A stretch of 64,000 nucleotides of DNA from Paulinella micropora (Eukaryota > Cercozoa > Imbricatea > Euglyphida > Paulinellidae), in NCBI GenBank assembly GCA_019918135.1, contig WBZZ01002993.1, forward strand, positions 83,501 through 147,500. The letters are read 5' to 3'. Each line of letters begins with the position of its first letter. The first letter of the stretch is position 1. Under the pieces are notes generated by a model, which was not told where the DNA came from, made no database searches, and saw only the letters and a program-made list of their open reading frames with translations. This document shows positions 41,005-51,513 of the stretch, one piece after another. A program made the translations under genes and the position numbers.

Positions 41005-41898
41005 TCACTCTTTCCGTTCGTTCCTCGCAGTCTGTCTGCCCTTCTTCCCCTGTGTCTCGGCGGGCCGCTGGCCCCAGATCTGCTGCCACTCCTTCAGAGC
41101 GGCGTCGATGGCCGCGAACACCTGCAGCGACCGCCCGCCGCGCAGCGCCGCCAGCACGCGGTGCAAAAAGATCCTCGTCAGCAATTCCTGGTCCGCCGCG
41201 GGCCGCATCGCCGTCCTCAGCTGCAGCCCCCGCCCCGCGCCCAAATGGTGGTCCAGCAGCGCGGGCCACGCCAGGTAAAAAAACAAGTGCACCGGCACCA
41301 GCGGGTCCAGCCGCAGCGTCCGCGCATGCTTCGCCTCGTCCAGGGCGGCCGCTATTGACGACATGGTGGTGCCGGGCGCCGCGTAGCAGTGTTCGCCCGG
41401 CACAAAGGTGGGCAGCGCCGCGCTCAGCACCGGCCCCCACGCCTCGGGCGCGACGTTCGCTACTTCACCCGCTAGCCTGGCGGACACAGCAGCGAACAAA
41501 CGTTGGTGCGAGTGCGTCCCGTGCTCGTGGCCGTGGCGTCTCACAACCTCGTTCTGCACGTGCCAGCGCAGCAGCAGCTCCACGCACGCCCTCGCGCAGC
41601 CCTGCTTGCTCACGCGGCCGCTGTCCCACGCCAGCTCCGCCTCCACGTACTCGGCCAGCCGCGAGACCAGCGCCCTGCGCGGCCGCGCGTCGTGCTCCCA
41701 CTGCAGATTGCTCGGAATTTGGGTCCACTCCACGGGCACCAGCGGCTCGTCCGTGTCTTGCGCCAACACCTCGCACAGGCGCAGTCGTATATCAATCCAA
41801 TTCCAACGGCCGAGCACAAAACACAGGCTCAGCTGAGACGCCAGCATCGCGTCGTCTGTGCGCAGGCCCCGCGCCGCGCACAGCCACTCCACGTACAT
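41005..41898 (-). CDS. Unknown Ala/Leu-rich protein
   Basis: 297 residues from ATG 41898 (MYVEWLCAARGLRTDD). The frame is open for another 17 codons upstream without ATG, and TTTCTTTCCAG|ACC at about 41922 looks like a splice acceptor, so an upstream exon is possible. Globular and helical: LSLCFVLGRWNWIDIRLRL, ARACVELLLRWHVQNEVV, LVPVHLFFYLAWPALLDHH. The C-terminus is basic (GKKGRQTARNERKE). Divergent from the coiled-coil gene at 42029. No family recognised. Confidence 0.6.
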   Translation of the reverse strand: MYVEWLCAARGLRTDDAMLASQLSLCFVLGRWNWIDIRLRLCEVLAQDTDEPLVPVEWTQIPSNLQWEHDARPRRALVSRLAEYVEAELAWDSGRVSKQGCARACVELLLRWHVQNEVVRRHGHEHGTHSHQRLFAAVSARLAGEVANVAPEAWGPVLSAALPTFVPGEHCYAAPGTTMSSIAAALDEAKHARTLRLDPLVPVHLFFYLAWPALLDHHLGAGRGLQLRTAMRPAADQELLTRIFLHRVLAALRGGRSLQVFAAIDAALKEWQQIWGQRPAETQGKKGRQTARNERKE

Positions 41899-42028
41899 CG
41901 ACACCACCGACCTGATGTTGGTCTGGAAAGAAACGCCCCCGTGAGACAAACGATCTACAGCTCGCCAGGGCCTGCTGACAATTTTGAGTCACCTCGAGCA
42001 CCCGAGATGCAAGAAGCTGCGCGAAGAA

Positions 42029-43087
42029 ATGGCCAGGATCGCAACTCGAGCTGCGGCGGGCGACGAGGCACTGGAGAAAGCCTTGCCAGTACGTAGGCAA
42101 GAACTGCCCACAGACGTCCGCGACCTTATGCGCGCAGGCTTGGCTGGCTTTGGCGACTCGACAAATACTGTAGCCCTGAAGACCATGGTCGCGCAGCTGG
42201 GCACGATGGTGGAGATGAAAGATAAGCTGCTCGAGGCCAACTCGAGGATCATCGAGCAGCAGACAGCTCGGCTCGAGGAGCAGTCTGCTCGGCTGGCGCT
42301 GGCGGACGTGGCCTTGAAGCAGCAGCAACGCATCACGAGTTTGCAGGAAGAGAAGGCTGCCAAGCGCCGCAAGCTGTTGTTGGGCGCGGTGCCAGTGTTC
42401 TCGGCCGAGGATGCTAGCGAGAGCGACAGCAACGACTACCCGCCTGGCTCGACCTGCAAGGGAGACCCGCGTTGGTCTCGGCTGATGACTGAACAAGCTA
42501 GAGTTTTCGTTGAACGGCTAGCTCGTGCTATCACATCCTATACCAAGAACGTACGCGACCAGTACCTCAACACAGAGGAACCAGAAGAGGAGATCGAGCC
42601 TGAAGTCTGGCAGCAAGCCAATGACGAAGCACTCGAAGCGCTGCGGCAGGCGGTCGCGGAAATCTTGCGCCCCGCGGATCCTGCGGCGTTGGCTCGTTTC
42701 CAGGCGGTCCACGGTACCCAAATCTATAGCGAGATCGTGCGGATAGTGTGCAGGAGGCTTCCACGTCGGACCCAAAATTCCACCCAACTGCCTCTCGCGC
42801 ATTTTTTCCTGTACCTCGTGGCCAAGAACAAATTCTTTGCGCAAGTGGCTGGCAACGAAGATGACACGGACTTGGCTAGAAACCTGGAGCTCGAGACTAC
42901 GCTGGGCGAAGAAGTTCTGGGACATGATGTGTTTCTGTATTCGCTCGATGAGCCGCGCGGGCTGGTAGAAAAAAATAGTGAAGAACATTCGTTGCGAATT
43001 GAAACGCTCAGGCAAGCACGAAATGGCGACGCGCAGGCCGAGGCCTTCTTCTTGGCCAGGGGCCTGCCAGTGAAGTACATTGTGTAA
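42029..43087 (+). CDS. Coiled-coil protein, unknown
   Basis: 352 residues from ATG 42029; the frame opens 28 codons earlier without ATG. Residues ~55-115 form a coiled coil (LKTMVAQLGTMVEMKDKLLE, RLEEQSARLALADVALKQQQ) followed by a basic KRRK and an acidic Ser/Asp patch. The C-terminal ~230 residues are globular (RVFVERLARAITSYTKNVRD, LPLAHFFLYLVAKNKFF). Unbroken frame. Likely oligomeric; the function is unknown. About 130 bp separates it from the divergent gene at 41898, probably a shared promoter region. Confidence 0.65.
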   Translation: MARIATRAAAGDEALEKALPVRRQELPTDVRDLMRAGLAGFGDSTNTVALKTMVAQLGTMVEMKDKLLEANSRIIEQQTARLEEQSARLALADVALKQQQRITSLQEEKAAKRRKLLLGAVPVFSAEDASESDSNDYPPGSTCKGDPRWSRLMTEQARVFVERLARAITSYTKNVRDQYLNTEEPEEEIEPEVWQQANDEALEALRQAVAEILRPADPAALARFQAVHGTQIYSEIVRIVCRRLPRRTQNSTQLPLAHFFLYLVAKNKFFAQVAGNEDDTDLARNLELETTLGEEVLGHDVFLYSLDEPRGLVEKNSEEHSLRIETLRQARNGDAQAEAFFLARGLPVKYIV

Positions 43088-43379
43088 ACCTTTCAATACG
43101 CAACTCAGTTTGGTTCTCAGTAAAAAAAAACAACGTGTAGATTTGGAGAGTGGGGGAGGGGGTGGGCATGGCGGAGAACTGTGGAAAAGTAGCTGCGGGA
43201 GGGGGGGGCCGCTTGATTGCAACATGCACGCGGCGGGGGGGGGGGGGCTGGCCGGGGGTTTTGTGTTGGGGCTTTTTCTTCTTGATATTGCAGGGGGGGG
43301 GGGGGGGGAACTGCCGGGCGGGAGGGAACAACACCCTGTCTTTCAAGAGCTTAGCTATATTTTTTTTATTGGCTGTGGG
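43088..43379. other. Intergenic, poly-G rich
   Basis: G7-G13 tracts near 43200, 43239 and 43293, A9 near 43123 and T9 near 43360. No gene seen. Confidence 0.45.
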
Positions 43380-43807
43380 ATGGCGACAGCAAATTCCTCA
43401 CCCGGCTTCCAGGGCTTGTTGGCCGGCTGGGCGGCACGGACCGAGGAGCCCAAGGGCCTACCGCCGGAGCCCAAGGGTCTAGTACCGTCTGTAGCAGCAG
43501 TAGCCGCGCACGTTCGCCGATCGAGGCGACAATAGGCCCTGCGCGAGCAGAGGCCCAGCGCTGGCTGCGGACGGAGCTCGAGGCGCAGGGCGTGGGGGGG
43601 CCCGCGCTGGCCACGGTGCTGCGCACCTTGCAATACCGCGATCGCGCGGGCCTGCTGCGGCTGACCGAAGACGACCTGAAATTCTTGGTGACCAGTGCCA
43701 GGCCGCGGCTAGAGCCTGACCTGGCGCTGCTGCTGCGCGATATTCTGCACGACGGGGGCGGCTTGGAAAGACGACCCGCTAATAAAAAAGAAGGCGAGCC
43801 TGGCTGA
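43380..43807 (+). CDS. Small SAM-like-domain protein (frame break)
   Basis: From ATG 43380 (MATANSSPGFQGLLAGWAAR) with a switch of frame near 43480-43495 beside CCC/GGG runs, then open to 43807, about 140 residues. The C-terminal part reads like a sterile alpha motif: AQRWLRTELEAQGVG, LRTLQYRDRAGLLRLTEDDL and RLEPDLALLLRDIL match the 'W L...L....l.Lteedl..l......r..ll..i' helical pattern. SAM domains mediate protein oligomerisation or RNA binding. Assignment is by motif only. Confidence 0.45.
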
Positions 43808-43925
43808 GAGACCTTCGTAAATACGAAGGATCGAGTTACAGAAAAGAAGTAACGCGCGCGGTGCCACATGACGCCCTTCCCCCCACAAACGGGTCTCGCC
43901 TCGAAGAGTGAGGCAGACAAGTTTA

Positions 43926-44666
43926 TTAAAGACCTTTGTTGGGAAACAAAGAAGGGTCCAGCAACCGGAAAGTGGCCTTGGTCGGCGCCTTGTCCGTGGA
44001 AGAAAGGTTGCTCACCCGGATCTCGTTGTTATATATGTTGGCATATGTGTACTTCATTCCCTGGGCAATGGGATGTTGCACCAGAATGCATTTGCCATAG
44101 ATCGAGGAGGAATCGTCGCGTTCTTCGTAGGCGATCCACCAGCCAAGAGCTGAATGGGCTGCGTTTGAGTCGTTGATTTGCTTCATCACCAGGCACCCCC
44201 CGCAGTCGGTGTCGGGTGCGCCTGGCGCAAGCCCGTACTTATTTACACTTGCATGATGATTGTACAAAAGCAGATAGAAGTAGATCCTGTCGTCAAAGAG
44301 TTCGTCCTGCTTAAAGGACGGCTTTTGGGACATGACGCAGCTACTGAAATTCGAGACGTTGAAAAGTCCAAAGGTTTGCAGTGTAGCATTGGCGGTGCTG
44401 CATTCCTGCATCCGCAGCCCTAGCCAGGCAGATTCCGACTCGTTACCCTCGGGCACCACGCTCAGACACTGGCGAGATCTCTCGTCATACAACAAGGCTG
44501 AACCCACCAAGCGGGTTAGATAGGAATTCGAGAAGCTGAGATCACACTGGTCTCGCGAATCAGATTTTAGCGGCTTCTCTATAAAAGCTACTATTAGTCC
44601 TATTAGTCCCGCAATCATCCAAAACACCGCAAAGGCTACGACTAACATGCACTCCGCTTTGGTCAT
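43926..44666 (-). CDS. Membrane-anchored glycoprotein, unknown
   Basis: 246 residues, unbroken, from ATG 44666. A single hydrophobic span near the N-terminus (MLVVAFAVFWMIAGLIGLIV, residues ~7-27) follows a short KAE start, which suggests a type II membrane or signal-anchor protein. The ~215-residue ectodomain has about eight Cys and several N-glycosylation sequons (NES, NAT, NVS, NFS, NDS, NLS). Segments RQCLSVVPEGN and WLGLRMQECS faintly recall lectin-type beta-trefoils, too weakly to claim. Candidate envelope or surface protein. Confidence 0.6.
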   Translation of the reverse strand: MTKAECMLVVAFAVFWMIAGLIGLIVAFIEKPLKSDSRDQCDLSFSNSYLTRLVGSALLYDERSRQCLSVVPEGNESESAWLGLRMQECSTANATLQTFGLFNVSNFSSCVMSQKPSFKQDELFDDRIYFYLLLYNHHASVNKYGLAPGAPDTDCGGCLVMKQINDSNAAHSALGWWIAYEERDDSSSIYGKCILVQHPIAQGMKYTYANIYNNEIRVSNLSSTDKAPTKATFRLLDPSLFPNKGL

Positions 44667-45245
44667 TCCTTTTTTCTTGTCCTGCTTCGTTTCTGTTGGC
44701 CTGAGTGCGGGAAAAACAGCTTTGCCAACAAGCTACGTTTCCCCCCCCCCCCCCCCGCCAACCTTCACCGCCGCCCGTGCTAGCAGCTGGTTTTGCTCAG
44801 GATGTGATCGCACACTGCAAGCAATGCGGCGCCGGCCTCGGACACAAAAACAGAAGAAGTGACAACGGGCCTCTCTCTCTCTCTTTCTCCAAACTTCCCT
44901 CCCCGTGTGTGCTTGCACTTTTCGTAATGCAGAGGGAACGGCGAGAGTGGGGGGGGGGGGGGAACGGCGAGGGGGGGGCGGGCGGGAATACATTTTAAGC
45001 TACCAAACATTTCCCGCCCGCCGTGCTGCCCCCCGAAAAGAGATGACAAAATGGTAGCAATCGAAAGGTGGGTGAGAGTGGGAGGGGAAAAAGCTGTGTA
45101 AGAAAAAAAGAGTGGTAGGGAGTCCCGTAGCAAAAGAAAGGCGGTCGCGCGCCTTTCCCCCTTCCCACTTCTGCCAACACACCGAATTCTTTTTTGCTTG
45201 GGTGGCCTACTTTGTAAAAGCCGTTGAACTCACACCACATTCGGA
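44667..45245. other. Intergenic
   Basis: About 580 bp with C14 near 44742, CT repeats near 44873, G12 near 44950 and AT-rich DNA. Nothing coding recognised. Confidence 0.5.
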
Positions 45246-45937
45246 ATGGAACACGTGGCATCCGCGCTGGTGCCCTTCGAATTCCGCGGCAATGACGGGG
45301 CGGCCGACGATGATGACGACAGGTACACGGGCCCGTTCGCGCCGCGCAGCACGAAGCACGGAGCGAACTCGTCACCCCCGCGGTGGCAGAATTACAACGA
45401 CTACGACGGGGCCGGAGATGCGAACGCGCCGCCAGAGCCGATGCGCCCGCTGAGCCTTTACCCGGGACTAGCGGAGGCCGAGCGGGAGGACGCCCAGCAG
45501 AACCCGGGCGCGGACGAATCTTCTGCTTCGCGTGCCAGTTCCTGCCCAGAGGACAATGCGACAACAGAGACTTTGCGCACTTGCAGAGCTTATTCGACGA
45601 GTGGGGTGACAGGAGCCCACTAGTAGTGCTGCGGTGTGTGCAGCAGTGGTACCGGCGGCGCTGGCAGGAAGAGTGCAACCAGCACTGGCTGCTGAGCAGC
45701 ATACGGTTGCACATCGTGAGCCACCGCGCCATGCCCCCGGAGGTTTTCAGAAAGAACGCTATGCGCACGAACCAGGCGCTGCTGTACCACCTGGTAACGC
45801 AGGGTCTGCTGCGCGAGAACGACGACGGGACAGTGCGAGAGATAGACGAGAATAGCTTTAGAAAATACCAGAGCCTAGTGCTAGCCAGCGTCAAATTACA
45901 GGCCGGCGCGCAGTCGAAAATGCCGGAGCCGTCCTAA
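45246..45937 (+). CDS. Unknown protein with conserved-looking C-terminal domain (frame break)
   Basis: From ATG 45246 (MEHVASALVPFEFRG) the first ~95 residues are disordered and acidic/Pro-rich. Near 45520 the sense moves to the next frame, giving FCFACQFLPRGQCDNRDFAH, SLFDEWGDRSPLVVLRCVQQ, WYRRRWQEECNQHWL, LRENDDGTVREIDENSFRKY and a stop at 45937. About 230 residues. Paired cysteines (FACxF and others) and Trp-rich helices suggest a structured domain. I do not recognise the family. Confidence 0.55.
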
Positions 45938-46195
45938 ATAATAGCCCACTCGAAGAAAAACGTTGCTTTTAATTAAAAAAAAACAGGAAACTCTTGCTCG
46001 CCAGAAATATCTTTTTTGTGCTGCCTTTTCTCAGTCTAGTGCAGCACCATTTTCTTAAAAACTCCGAACAGGCAGGAAGGACGCCCGCCGAAACCAAAAA
46101 GACTAGAATCTCCTGATGACACGCAAGGGATCCCTATGTGTTTGGTCGCTTCTAGTCACGAGTCACTGCAATCAGCACAAACTCCACTGGGGCTT

Positions 46196-46926
46196 TCACT
46201 GAGCCACTTGCGTTGGACAGGAGCTGTGACCCCCTTTGCGAGCAGATCCTCCCCACTTCACGGTGCAATCTCGTTCAGCGTTGTAGGCCAACAAATTCAG
46301 CATCGGCAACGAAACGATTTTCTGGACGGCTTCTGCGATTTGGCCGCTGCTCCGCACCTGTGATATAATGCCGTCCAGTGGCAGATGCCTGAGGAATTGG
46401 TGTTCGCACTTGTCATTGTTTTGGTCCAGCGACAAGCTGAGTTCCATCACTGTTTTGCCGGTCCGGATCGTGTGTTTGCAGTACAACACCAAGCGCGTAC
46501 TAACGGGTACAGATTCGCCGTAGCGTCTGCCCACGTCAATTTTCAGCAGGCCGTGCGCATCCAACTCTTCTCCGTTTTCGTAGTAATGGTAGGGAACTGC
46601 GCCGGTGATCCCGTATTTCTCAAAACCCCTTCCCAGGGTCACTTGTTCGATCTGTTGGACAAGTGTCTTTTGCACCGCGCGGAGTTCGCCTTGCTTAGCT
46701 ATTTTGGCTAAGGGCAGCAAGGAGGACTCGAGACGCTTGCAGGTCGTGCCTAGCACTGCCAAGGAAGACGGCGAGTACGAGATGAGCAATCTAGTGTGCT
46801 GCCCTCCAGCAGCTCGAGCAGATCCAACAAGGAAGAACGACCGTGTGCATGCTTCTGTCTTTTGTTCGGTCGTGCAGCGTTTTTCGTTCCGTCGTCGGTC
46901 GAGCTCGCTGCTCCAAGACAAGACAT
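46196..46926 (-). CDS. F-box-like protein (frame break)
   Basis: From ATG 46926 (MSCLGAASSTDDGTKN), through a basic stretch RPNKRQKHAHGR, to SSLLDLLELLEGST. Near 46785 the sense changes frame into LLISYSPSSLAVLGTTCKRL, ESSLLPL. Together these match the F-box layout 'L...ll..iLsYl.p.dL..l..vcKr...l'. The remaining ~190 residues (GRGFEKYGITGAVPYHYYEN, VSTRLVLYCKHTIRTGKTV, MLNLLAYNAERDCTVKWGG) are globular and unrecognised; they would be the substrate-binding part. About 240 residues. The F-box call depends on joining the two frames and is moderate. The Skp1 homolog at 31256-32063 is the natural partner. Confidence 0.5.
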
Positions 46927-47349
46927 ACCGCTTACACACAAAGAAGAATAATAATATCAGCAGTCTTGAAAAAAAATGTACAAGGCATAACACAAAAAAA
47001 ACCCTTTCCTCCCTTTGTAAACATGTGCGTCGTCAATTTCGTGCAGGTGTGTGACTGTGTGTGACTGTCTGTGTGTGATTATGTGTGTGACTGTCTGTGT
47101 GTGTGTGACTGTCTGTGTGTGTGTGTCTGTGTGTGTGTGACTGTCTGTGTGTGACTGTCTGTGTGTGACTGTCTGTGTGTGTGTGACTGTGTGTTGTAGG
47201 CGTATAAAGCTTTATGTGTGTGAGTCACTGCTTTGTTGTGTTGTGTTAAAAAGGGTTGTGACAGAAAGGGAGATGTCATCTTCGCACGTCAAAGGGAGGG
47301 AGGGGAGGGCCGAAACATTTGACGGGTTCACAATGACCAACATTGAGCA
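46927..47349. other. Intergenic with TGTGTGTGACTG microsatellite
   Basis: 47045-47200 is a GT-rich repeat with a recurring GTGTGACTGTCT unit. The flanks are AT-rich. No gene; open frames here are repeat artefacts. Confidence 0.6.
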
Positions 47350-48080
47350 AAAAGCCCATATATAAGTCGCCCAATGCTGCCAACATTGGGTTTGCCCAAT
47401 GATGTTGGCATCGTAGCTGTACGCAACCCATTAAAGTTGCCCAATGCTGCCAACATTGGGTTTGCCCAATGATGTCGGCATCGAGCTGTCGGGCCCCCCC
47501 TTTTGTACGCAACCCATTAAAGTCGCCCAATGCTGCCAACATTGGGTTTGCCCAATGATGTCGGCATCGTGGTTAGAGGGGGGCCCGACAGCTACGACAT
47601 CATTGGGCAAACTCAATGCTGGGAACATTGGGTTTGCCCAACGATGTCATAGCTGTCGGGCCCCCCCTTTTGTACGCAACCCATTAAAGTCGCCCAATGC
47701 TGCCAACATTGGGTTTGCCCAATGCTGCCAACATTGGGTTTGCCTAATGATGTCGTAGCTGTCGGGCCCCCCCTTTTGTACGCAACCCATTAAAGTTGCC
47801 CAATGCTGCCAACATTGGGTTTGCCCAATTTTGTACGCAACCCATTAAAGTTTCCCAATGCTGCCAACATTGGGTTTGCCCAATGATGTCGGCGTCGTGG
47901 TTAGAGGGGGGCCGACAGCTCCGACATCAGTGGGCAAACTCAATGCTGCCAACATTGGGTTTGCCCAACGATGACGTAGCTGTCGGGCCCTCCCCTTTTG
48001 TACGCAACCGATTGAAGTTGTCCAATGCTGCCAACATTGGGTTTGCCCAATGGCATCGTAGTAACCAACGATCGGCCCCT
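47350..48080. repeat. Ten copies of a palindromic CCAATGCTGCCAACATTGG unit
   Basis: Copies of GCCCAATGCTGCCAACATTG followed by GGTTTGCCCAATGATGTCG occur at about 47370, 47430, 47525, 47605, 47693, 47722, 47798, 47855, 47940 and 48020. Several are joined by GTCGGGCCCCCCCTTTTGTA and CGCAACCCATTAAAGT. Some are extended to a ~55-bp palindrome (GACATCATTGGGCAAACTCA ... TTTGCCCAACGATGTC). Non-coding, resembling a nested cluster of small inverted-repeat elements. Confidence 0.85.
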
Positions 48081-48493
48081 CCTCCCCCCTCCCTGTCCCT
48101 CTCTCTCTCTCTCTCATATTGGTGACCATATTCACACTCACGTGAAATGACTTTGCTATCTGTCGTCGTATACAAACAGAAAGTTGCGTGTGTGTGTGTG
48201 TGTGTGTGTGTGTTACTCCGTGCGTGTTTCTTGGGCTGAACGTGTACACAGAGAATTGTGTGTGTGTGTGTGTTTCTTTTGCTGAACGTGTATCTGCAGA
48301 GAGTTATGCGATCTCCCTTTCTATTTTTCTATCTGTCCATCTATCTTCATATACATCTCTTTCTTTTCCTGCACTCCTGCTCTTATTCTAGTTGTGTGCG
48401 CGAGTTTAACTGTCCAACGACAGTAAAAAGAAACTTACACACACACATTGAGCAAACATCACACCTTGCTGCACCTAAGACATTTACGCGCAA
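48081..48493. other. Intergenic with GT microsatellites
   Basis: CT repeat near 48100-48115 and (GT)n near 48187-48215 and 48257-48275, then AT-rich DNA up to the next start. No gene seen. Confidence 0.5.
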
Positions 48494-49915
48494 ATGTTTG
48501 GGCTGGTTTTCTTTCTTCCTGCTAACAGGAAAAAACCAATGAGCGAATGCCTGCCTTCCGACGTTGCTGCTCCTACTGCAAATCCGCCTTGCTTGAGATC
48601 CACGGAGATCAAGTCGCTGCCAAGCCTGCGCGACGTCCTGAATTCAAGAGCGGGGGCTTGCGTTGAAGTCGTGCTGAACGCGGGCGCCGAACCAATCAGC
48701 AGGGACCAAGTGTCGCCGCACGTGTGGTTTGACGAGTTCGAGAGCGAGCTTGGGCCGGGAAACAAGCGTTTGTGGTCCAAGATCATAGCCTTTGCCCAGG
48801 ACCGCTGCATGTTCCAGTCTTTTCTGCTGCGGCTACCCACCAAGGCCATGTTTCTGCACCTTTCGTCCGCGCGGCTGGCCGGGGCACTGCAGGGGCTGGC
48901 GCCCGCCCGGGCGGAACATCGTTTGCGGGGCCTGTGTGCCGCGCCCCTCGACAACGCTCTGGCCAGGGATTGTCCCCTCATGCGCGGATTGCTGATTTGC
49001 GATCCCAGCCATTTGCAGCAGGTGGTGGAGCTCCGCCTGACGCCAGCGGAGTTCATGTCCCGCGTCCTCGGCCAGCACGGCACTGTCGACAAGGTTCGCC
49101 TGCACGAGCTAGGTGCTGTCCTGGTGTGCACGGAGGCCAGCCACTACTGGTTCGTCCAGCCCCAGCCGGCCTCGCCCCGCGTCCCGTCTTTCAGCTCTCT
49201 GGTCGCGCTGCACGAACGTCTGGGTGTCAAGTTCCTGGACATGTTCCGTGTGCCCGACCCGTCCGACGTCGCGTCTTCGGATTCAGACGACGCGTCTTCG
49301 GATGCTGAAAGCAACGAGACTACTGAGCCCGCCGCGCAAGAGCACCAAATCTGTCCGGCGGCCCAGCGCCAGATCTGCAAGGCCTGGACCATAGCCCGCG
49401 ATACACTAATAGTGATCGACGCGCTCCCGCAGCCAGACCCTCTGACAGGTTCCTTGGGCGCCGACCCTACGCAGCAGCAGCTAGAGTTGATCCTACTAGA
49501 AATGCGGGCCAAGAGTCTTTGTGCAACAGCTTTGTTCAAGGACGAGTTTGCAGACTACGACCCGTCAGCCAAGAACCAGCCACGAGAATTCAGGGGGTAC
49601 GAGAAAGTACGCAACGGGCGGGCCGCTGTAGAGGGCCTGCTGCGGCCCCTGAGCCACGAGCTCCAAGCGCGGGTCCATCGCAACCCGGGCTACCTCCTCC
49701 TCAGCGCGTGCCTAAGGCAGGTGGTGGATAATAGTACTCCTGACTTTGTGCTCAGGGTGGACAAGCGGGAGCAATTCATCGACCGAGCTCAAGATTGTCG
49801 CCAACAAACGGCGCCGGTTGGCTCAATAAACAAAAGACAGAGAAACGCGGCCAGGAAGTTTCCAACTCAATTCAAAAGCTTAGTCTTTCCTCTCTTGTCC
49901 AAATCGTATTTTTAA
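48494..49915 (+). CDS. Unknown protein, 473 residues
   Basis: Unbroken frame. ATG 48494 is used here; an internal ATG at 48539 (MSECLPSD) is an alternative and would drop a hydrophobic leader. Segments such as HVWFDEFESELGPGNKRLWS, SFLLRLPTKAMFLHLSSARL, AVLVCTEASHYWFVQPQPAS and LQARVHRNPGYLLLSACLRQ look globular. A Ser/Asp/Glu-rich linker lies near residues 255-285 (SSDSDDASSDAESNE). No family recognised and no membrane segment beyond the optional leader. Confidence 0.65.
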   Translation: MFGLVFFLPANRKKPMSECLPSDVAAPTANPPCLRSTEIKSLPSLRDVLNSRAGACVEVVLNAGAEPISRDQVSPHVWFDEFESELGPGNKRLWSKIIAFAQDRCMFQSFLLRLPTKAMFLHLSSARLAGALQGLAPARAEHRLRGLCAAPLDNALARDCPLMRGLLICDPSHLQQVVELRLTPAEFMSRVLGQHGTVDKVRLHELGAVLVCTEASHYWFVQPQPASPRVPSFSSLVALHERLGVKFLDMFRVPDPSDVASSDSDDASSDAESNETTEPAAQEHQICPAAQRQICKAWTIARDTLIVIDALPQPDPLTGSLGADPTQQQLELILLEMRAKSLCATALFKDEFADYDPSAKNQPREFRGYEKVRNGRAAVEGLLRPLSHELQARVHRNPGYLLLSACLRQVVDNSTPDFVLRVDKREQFIDRAQDCRQQTAPVGSINKRQRNAARKFPTQFKSLVFPLLSKSYF

Positions 49916-50298
49916 AAAAAGTTTTTTACTTTATTTTCTAGTTCAGGAGAGGCAATCATGCGCGTGAACATTTCTCGGTGTACGTAGCAAAAAAAAGGTA
50001 GACGACGGCGTGTGTTTGACATTCTAGATAGAATATTGACGGCTTATTTTCAACCACAGATTTCTTTTGTTAAGTCTCTCCCAAAAGACCCCCCCCCCTC
50101 TTCTTTCCCTCCCGTTTGTTGCCTCTCGCCACTATCCAAACCTCACTTGCAAATCACTCTCTTTTCCGTTCCCGCCCCCCCCCCCTTTTTTTTCCTCTCC
50201 CGCCTGTTGTTTCAGAATTTTTTTTTGTTTGCTTTACGTTTTATTTTTTAAAACAAGGTGCGCCGGGCAAAGCTTTGTAAGCCAGAGAAAAAAAAAGA
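49916..50298. other. Intergenic, T/C-rich
   Basis: Poly-A, C9-C11 and T-rich tracts, with A9 just before the next ATG. No gene seen. Confidence 0.45.
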
Positions 50299-51343
50299 AT
50301 GCAAAACACAGCCGCGACAGAAACAAAACAGTCGCAGCACCTGGTCAACATTCTTTCGCACGTCGAAGAATTTCAATATCTGAAAAAAGACAACAAGACC
50401 TTGATCATCACGTACGGACCACCAGGAGTTGGCAAGTCCGCCGTAATCAAAAAGTTTCTTAATGAAGTCTTCGGAGAAGGTAAAGCTCTCGCTGACGTCG
50501 GAACCTGGTACAACGGCAGCATCGATGACCTGGTCAATATGCACAGCGAGGAAGTGCGGAATTGGATCCAAATCAATGCAGAATTAAAGGAGAGAAAAGC
50601 TCGAGGCTATGAGCTTGCCAATGTAAAGTTGTTCGAAGATTATGTTACGCGCAAGAGGACGCAAACCTATTTTGCCGCCCGCAAAGAAACACGGGGGTTG
50701 GACGAGCTGAATGATACCCTGATGCAGGCGGCTATGGAACTCGGTGCAGGGATCTTGTTAGAAACGACCGTTGCGTACGGCAGGGGCTGGGATGCACTGC
50801 AAGGCCTCTTGTGGGCCTGCTCGCTGGCCAAGCAGAAAAAGTACACTGTTTACATCGTTTGTCCCCTAACCAAACTAGACACCCTAAAGGGCAGACTTGC
50901 TAGACGTGAGGGGCAGCTTAACGCCCATAATACCGAAGAACTGTTCCGCAACTCCTACTACAACTTCTTTTACGAAATTCTGCCCAGCTATCAAATAGTT
51001 GCAGATGTCCTCTACATTTGTGACAACAACGGAGACACAATAGGGAGGCTGGAATACCTCGACGACAAGGGCTCGTTTGCTTCAAAGCCCATCTCGTTGG
51101 GGGGCGCGCAGAGCCGGGAGACCTTGGAGCTGGTAAACAAACTCAACAAATTACATTTTATACGAGGGCTCCGCAAGGCCGGTTGCACTTGCCCACATTC
51201 GGCTGGAGCTTCCTCTTGTGGCCATCCAAGGGCTGGACGACAACAATCACAGAGAATTTATGACCAGCAAAGGAATGGACCAGCTCCATCAGCGACTGTG
51301 GGCAGACCCCTGTGCACTATGCATTTTTTGCCACGAGTGGTAA
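50299..51343 (+). CDS. P-loop NTPase, zeta-toxin/kinase-like (frame break near 3' end)
   Basis: From ATG 50299. A Walker A motif GPPGVGKSAVI lies at residues ~40-50 after a beta strand (TLIITY). Downstream GAGILLETTVAYGRG (~150) fits a strand-plus-acidic position as in zeta-toxin/AAA-like kinases, and VYIVCPLTKLDTLKGRLARR fits a later strand with Arg-rich lid. Near 51180 the sense changes frame, continuing as VALAHIRLELPLVAIQGLDD and LHQRLWADPCALCIFCHEW to TAA 51343, about 348 residues. It probably phosphorylates a small molecule or protein, or acts as an ATPase; the substrate is unknown. Lower GC than its neighbours. AATAAA lies at 51441. Confidence 0.6.
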
Positions 51344-51513
51344 ACTCTTTAGGGATACAAGCCGAGGATTTGCTCTAGTTCCAACTGTAAGCACTCTTTT
51401 GAACGGAGAAAAGAGGGGCTTGGCAAGCCGGACGTTTAGCAATAAAAGTTGTTCCTTCCTTTATTTTCTTTTGCACAAAAGCTTTTTTAATAGCACGATG
51501 TTCGCTTTTTTTT

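Noticed and set aside
43366-43920. 184-codon minus-strand frame
   Set aside because: Ser/Arg-rich shadow of the SAM-like gene on the plus strand.
47350-48080. CRISPR or protein-coding repeat
   Set aside because: Repeats are nested and irregularly spaced, the spacers are shared, and frames are interrupted.
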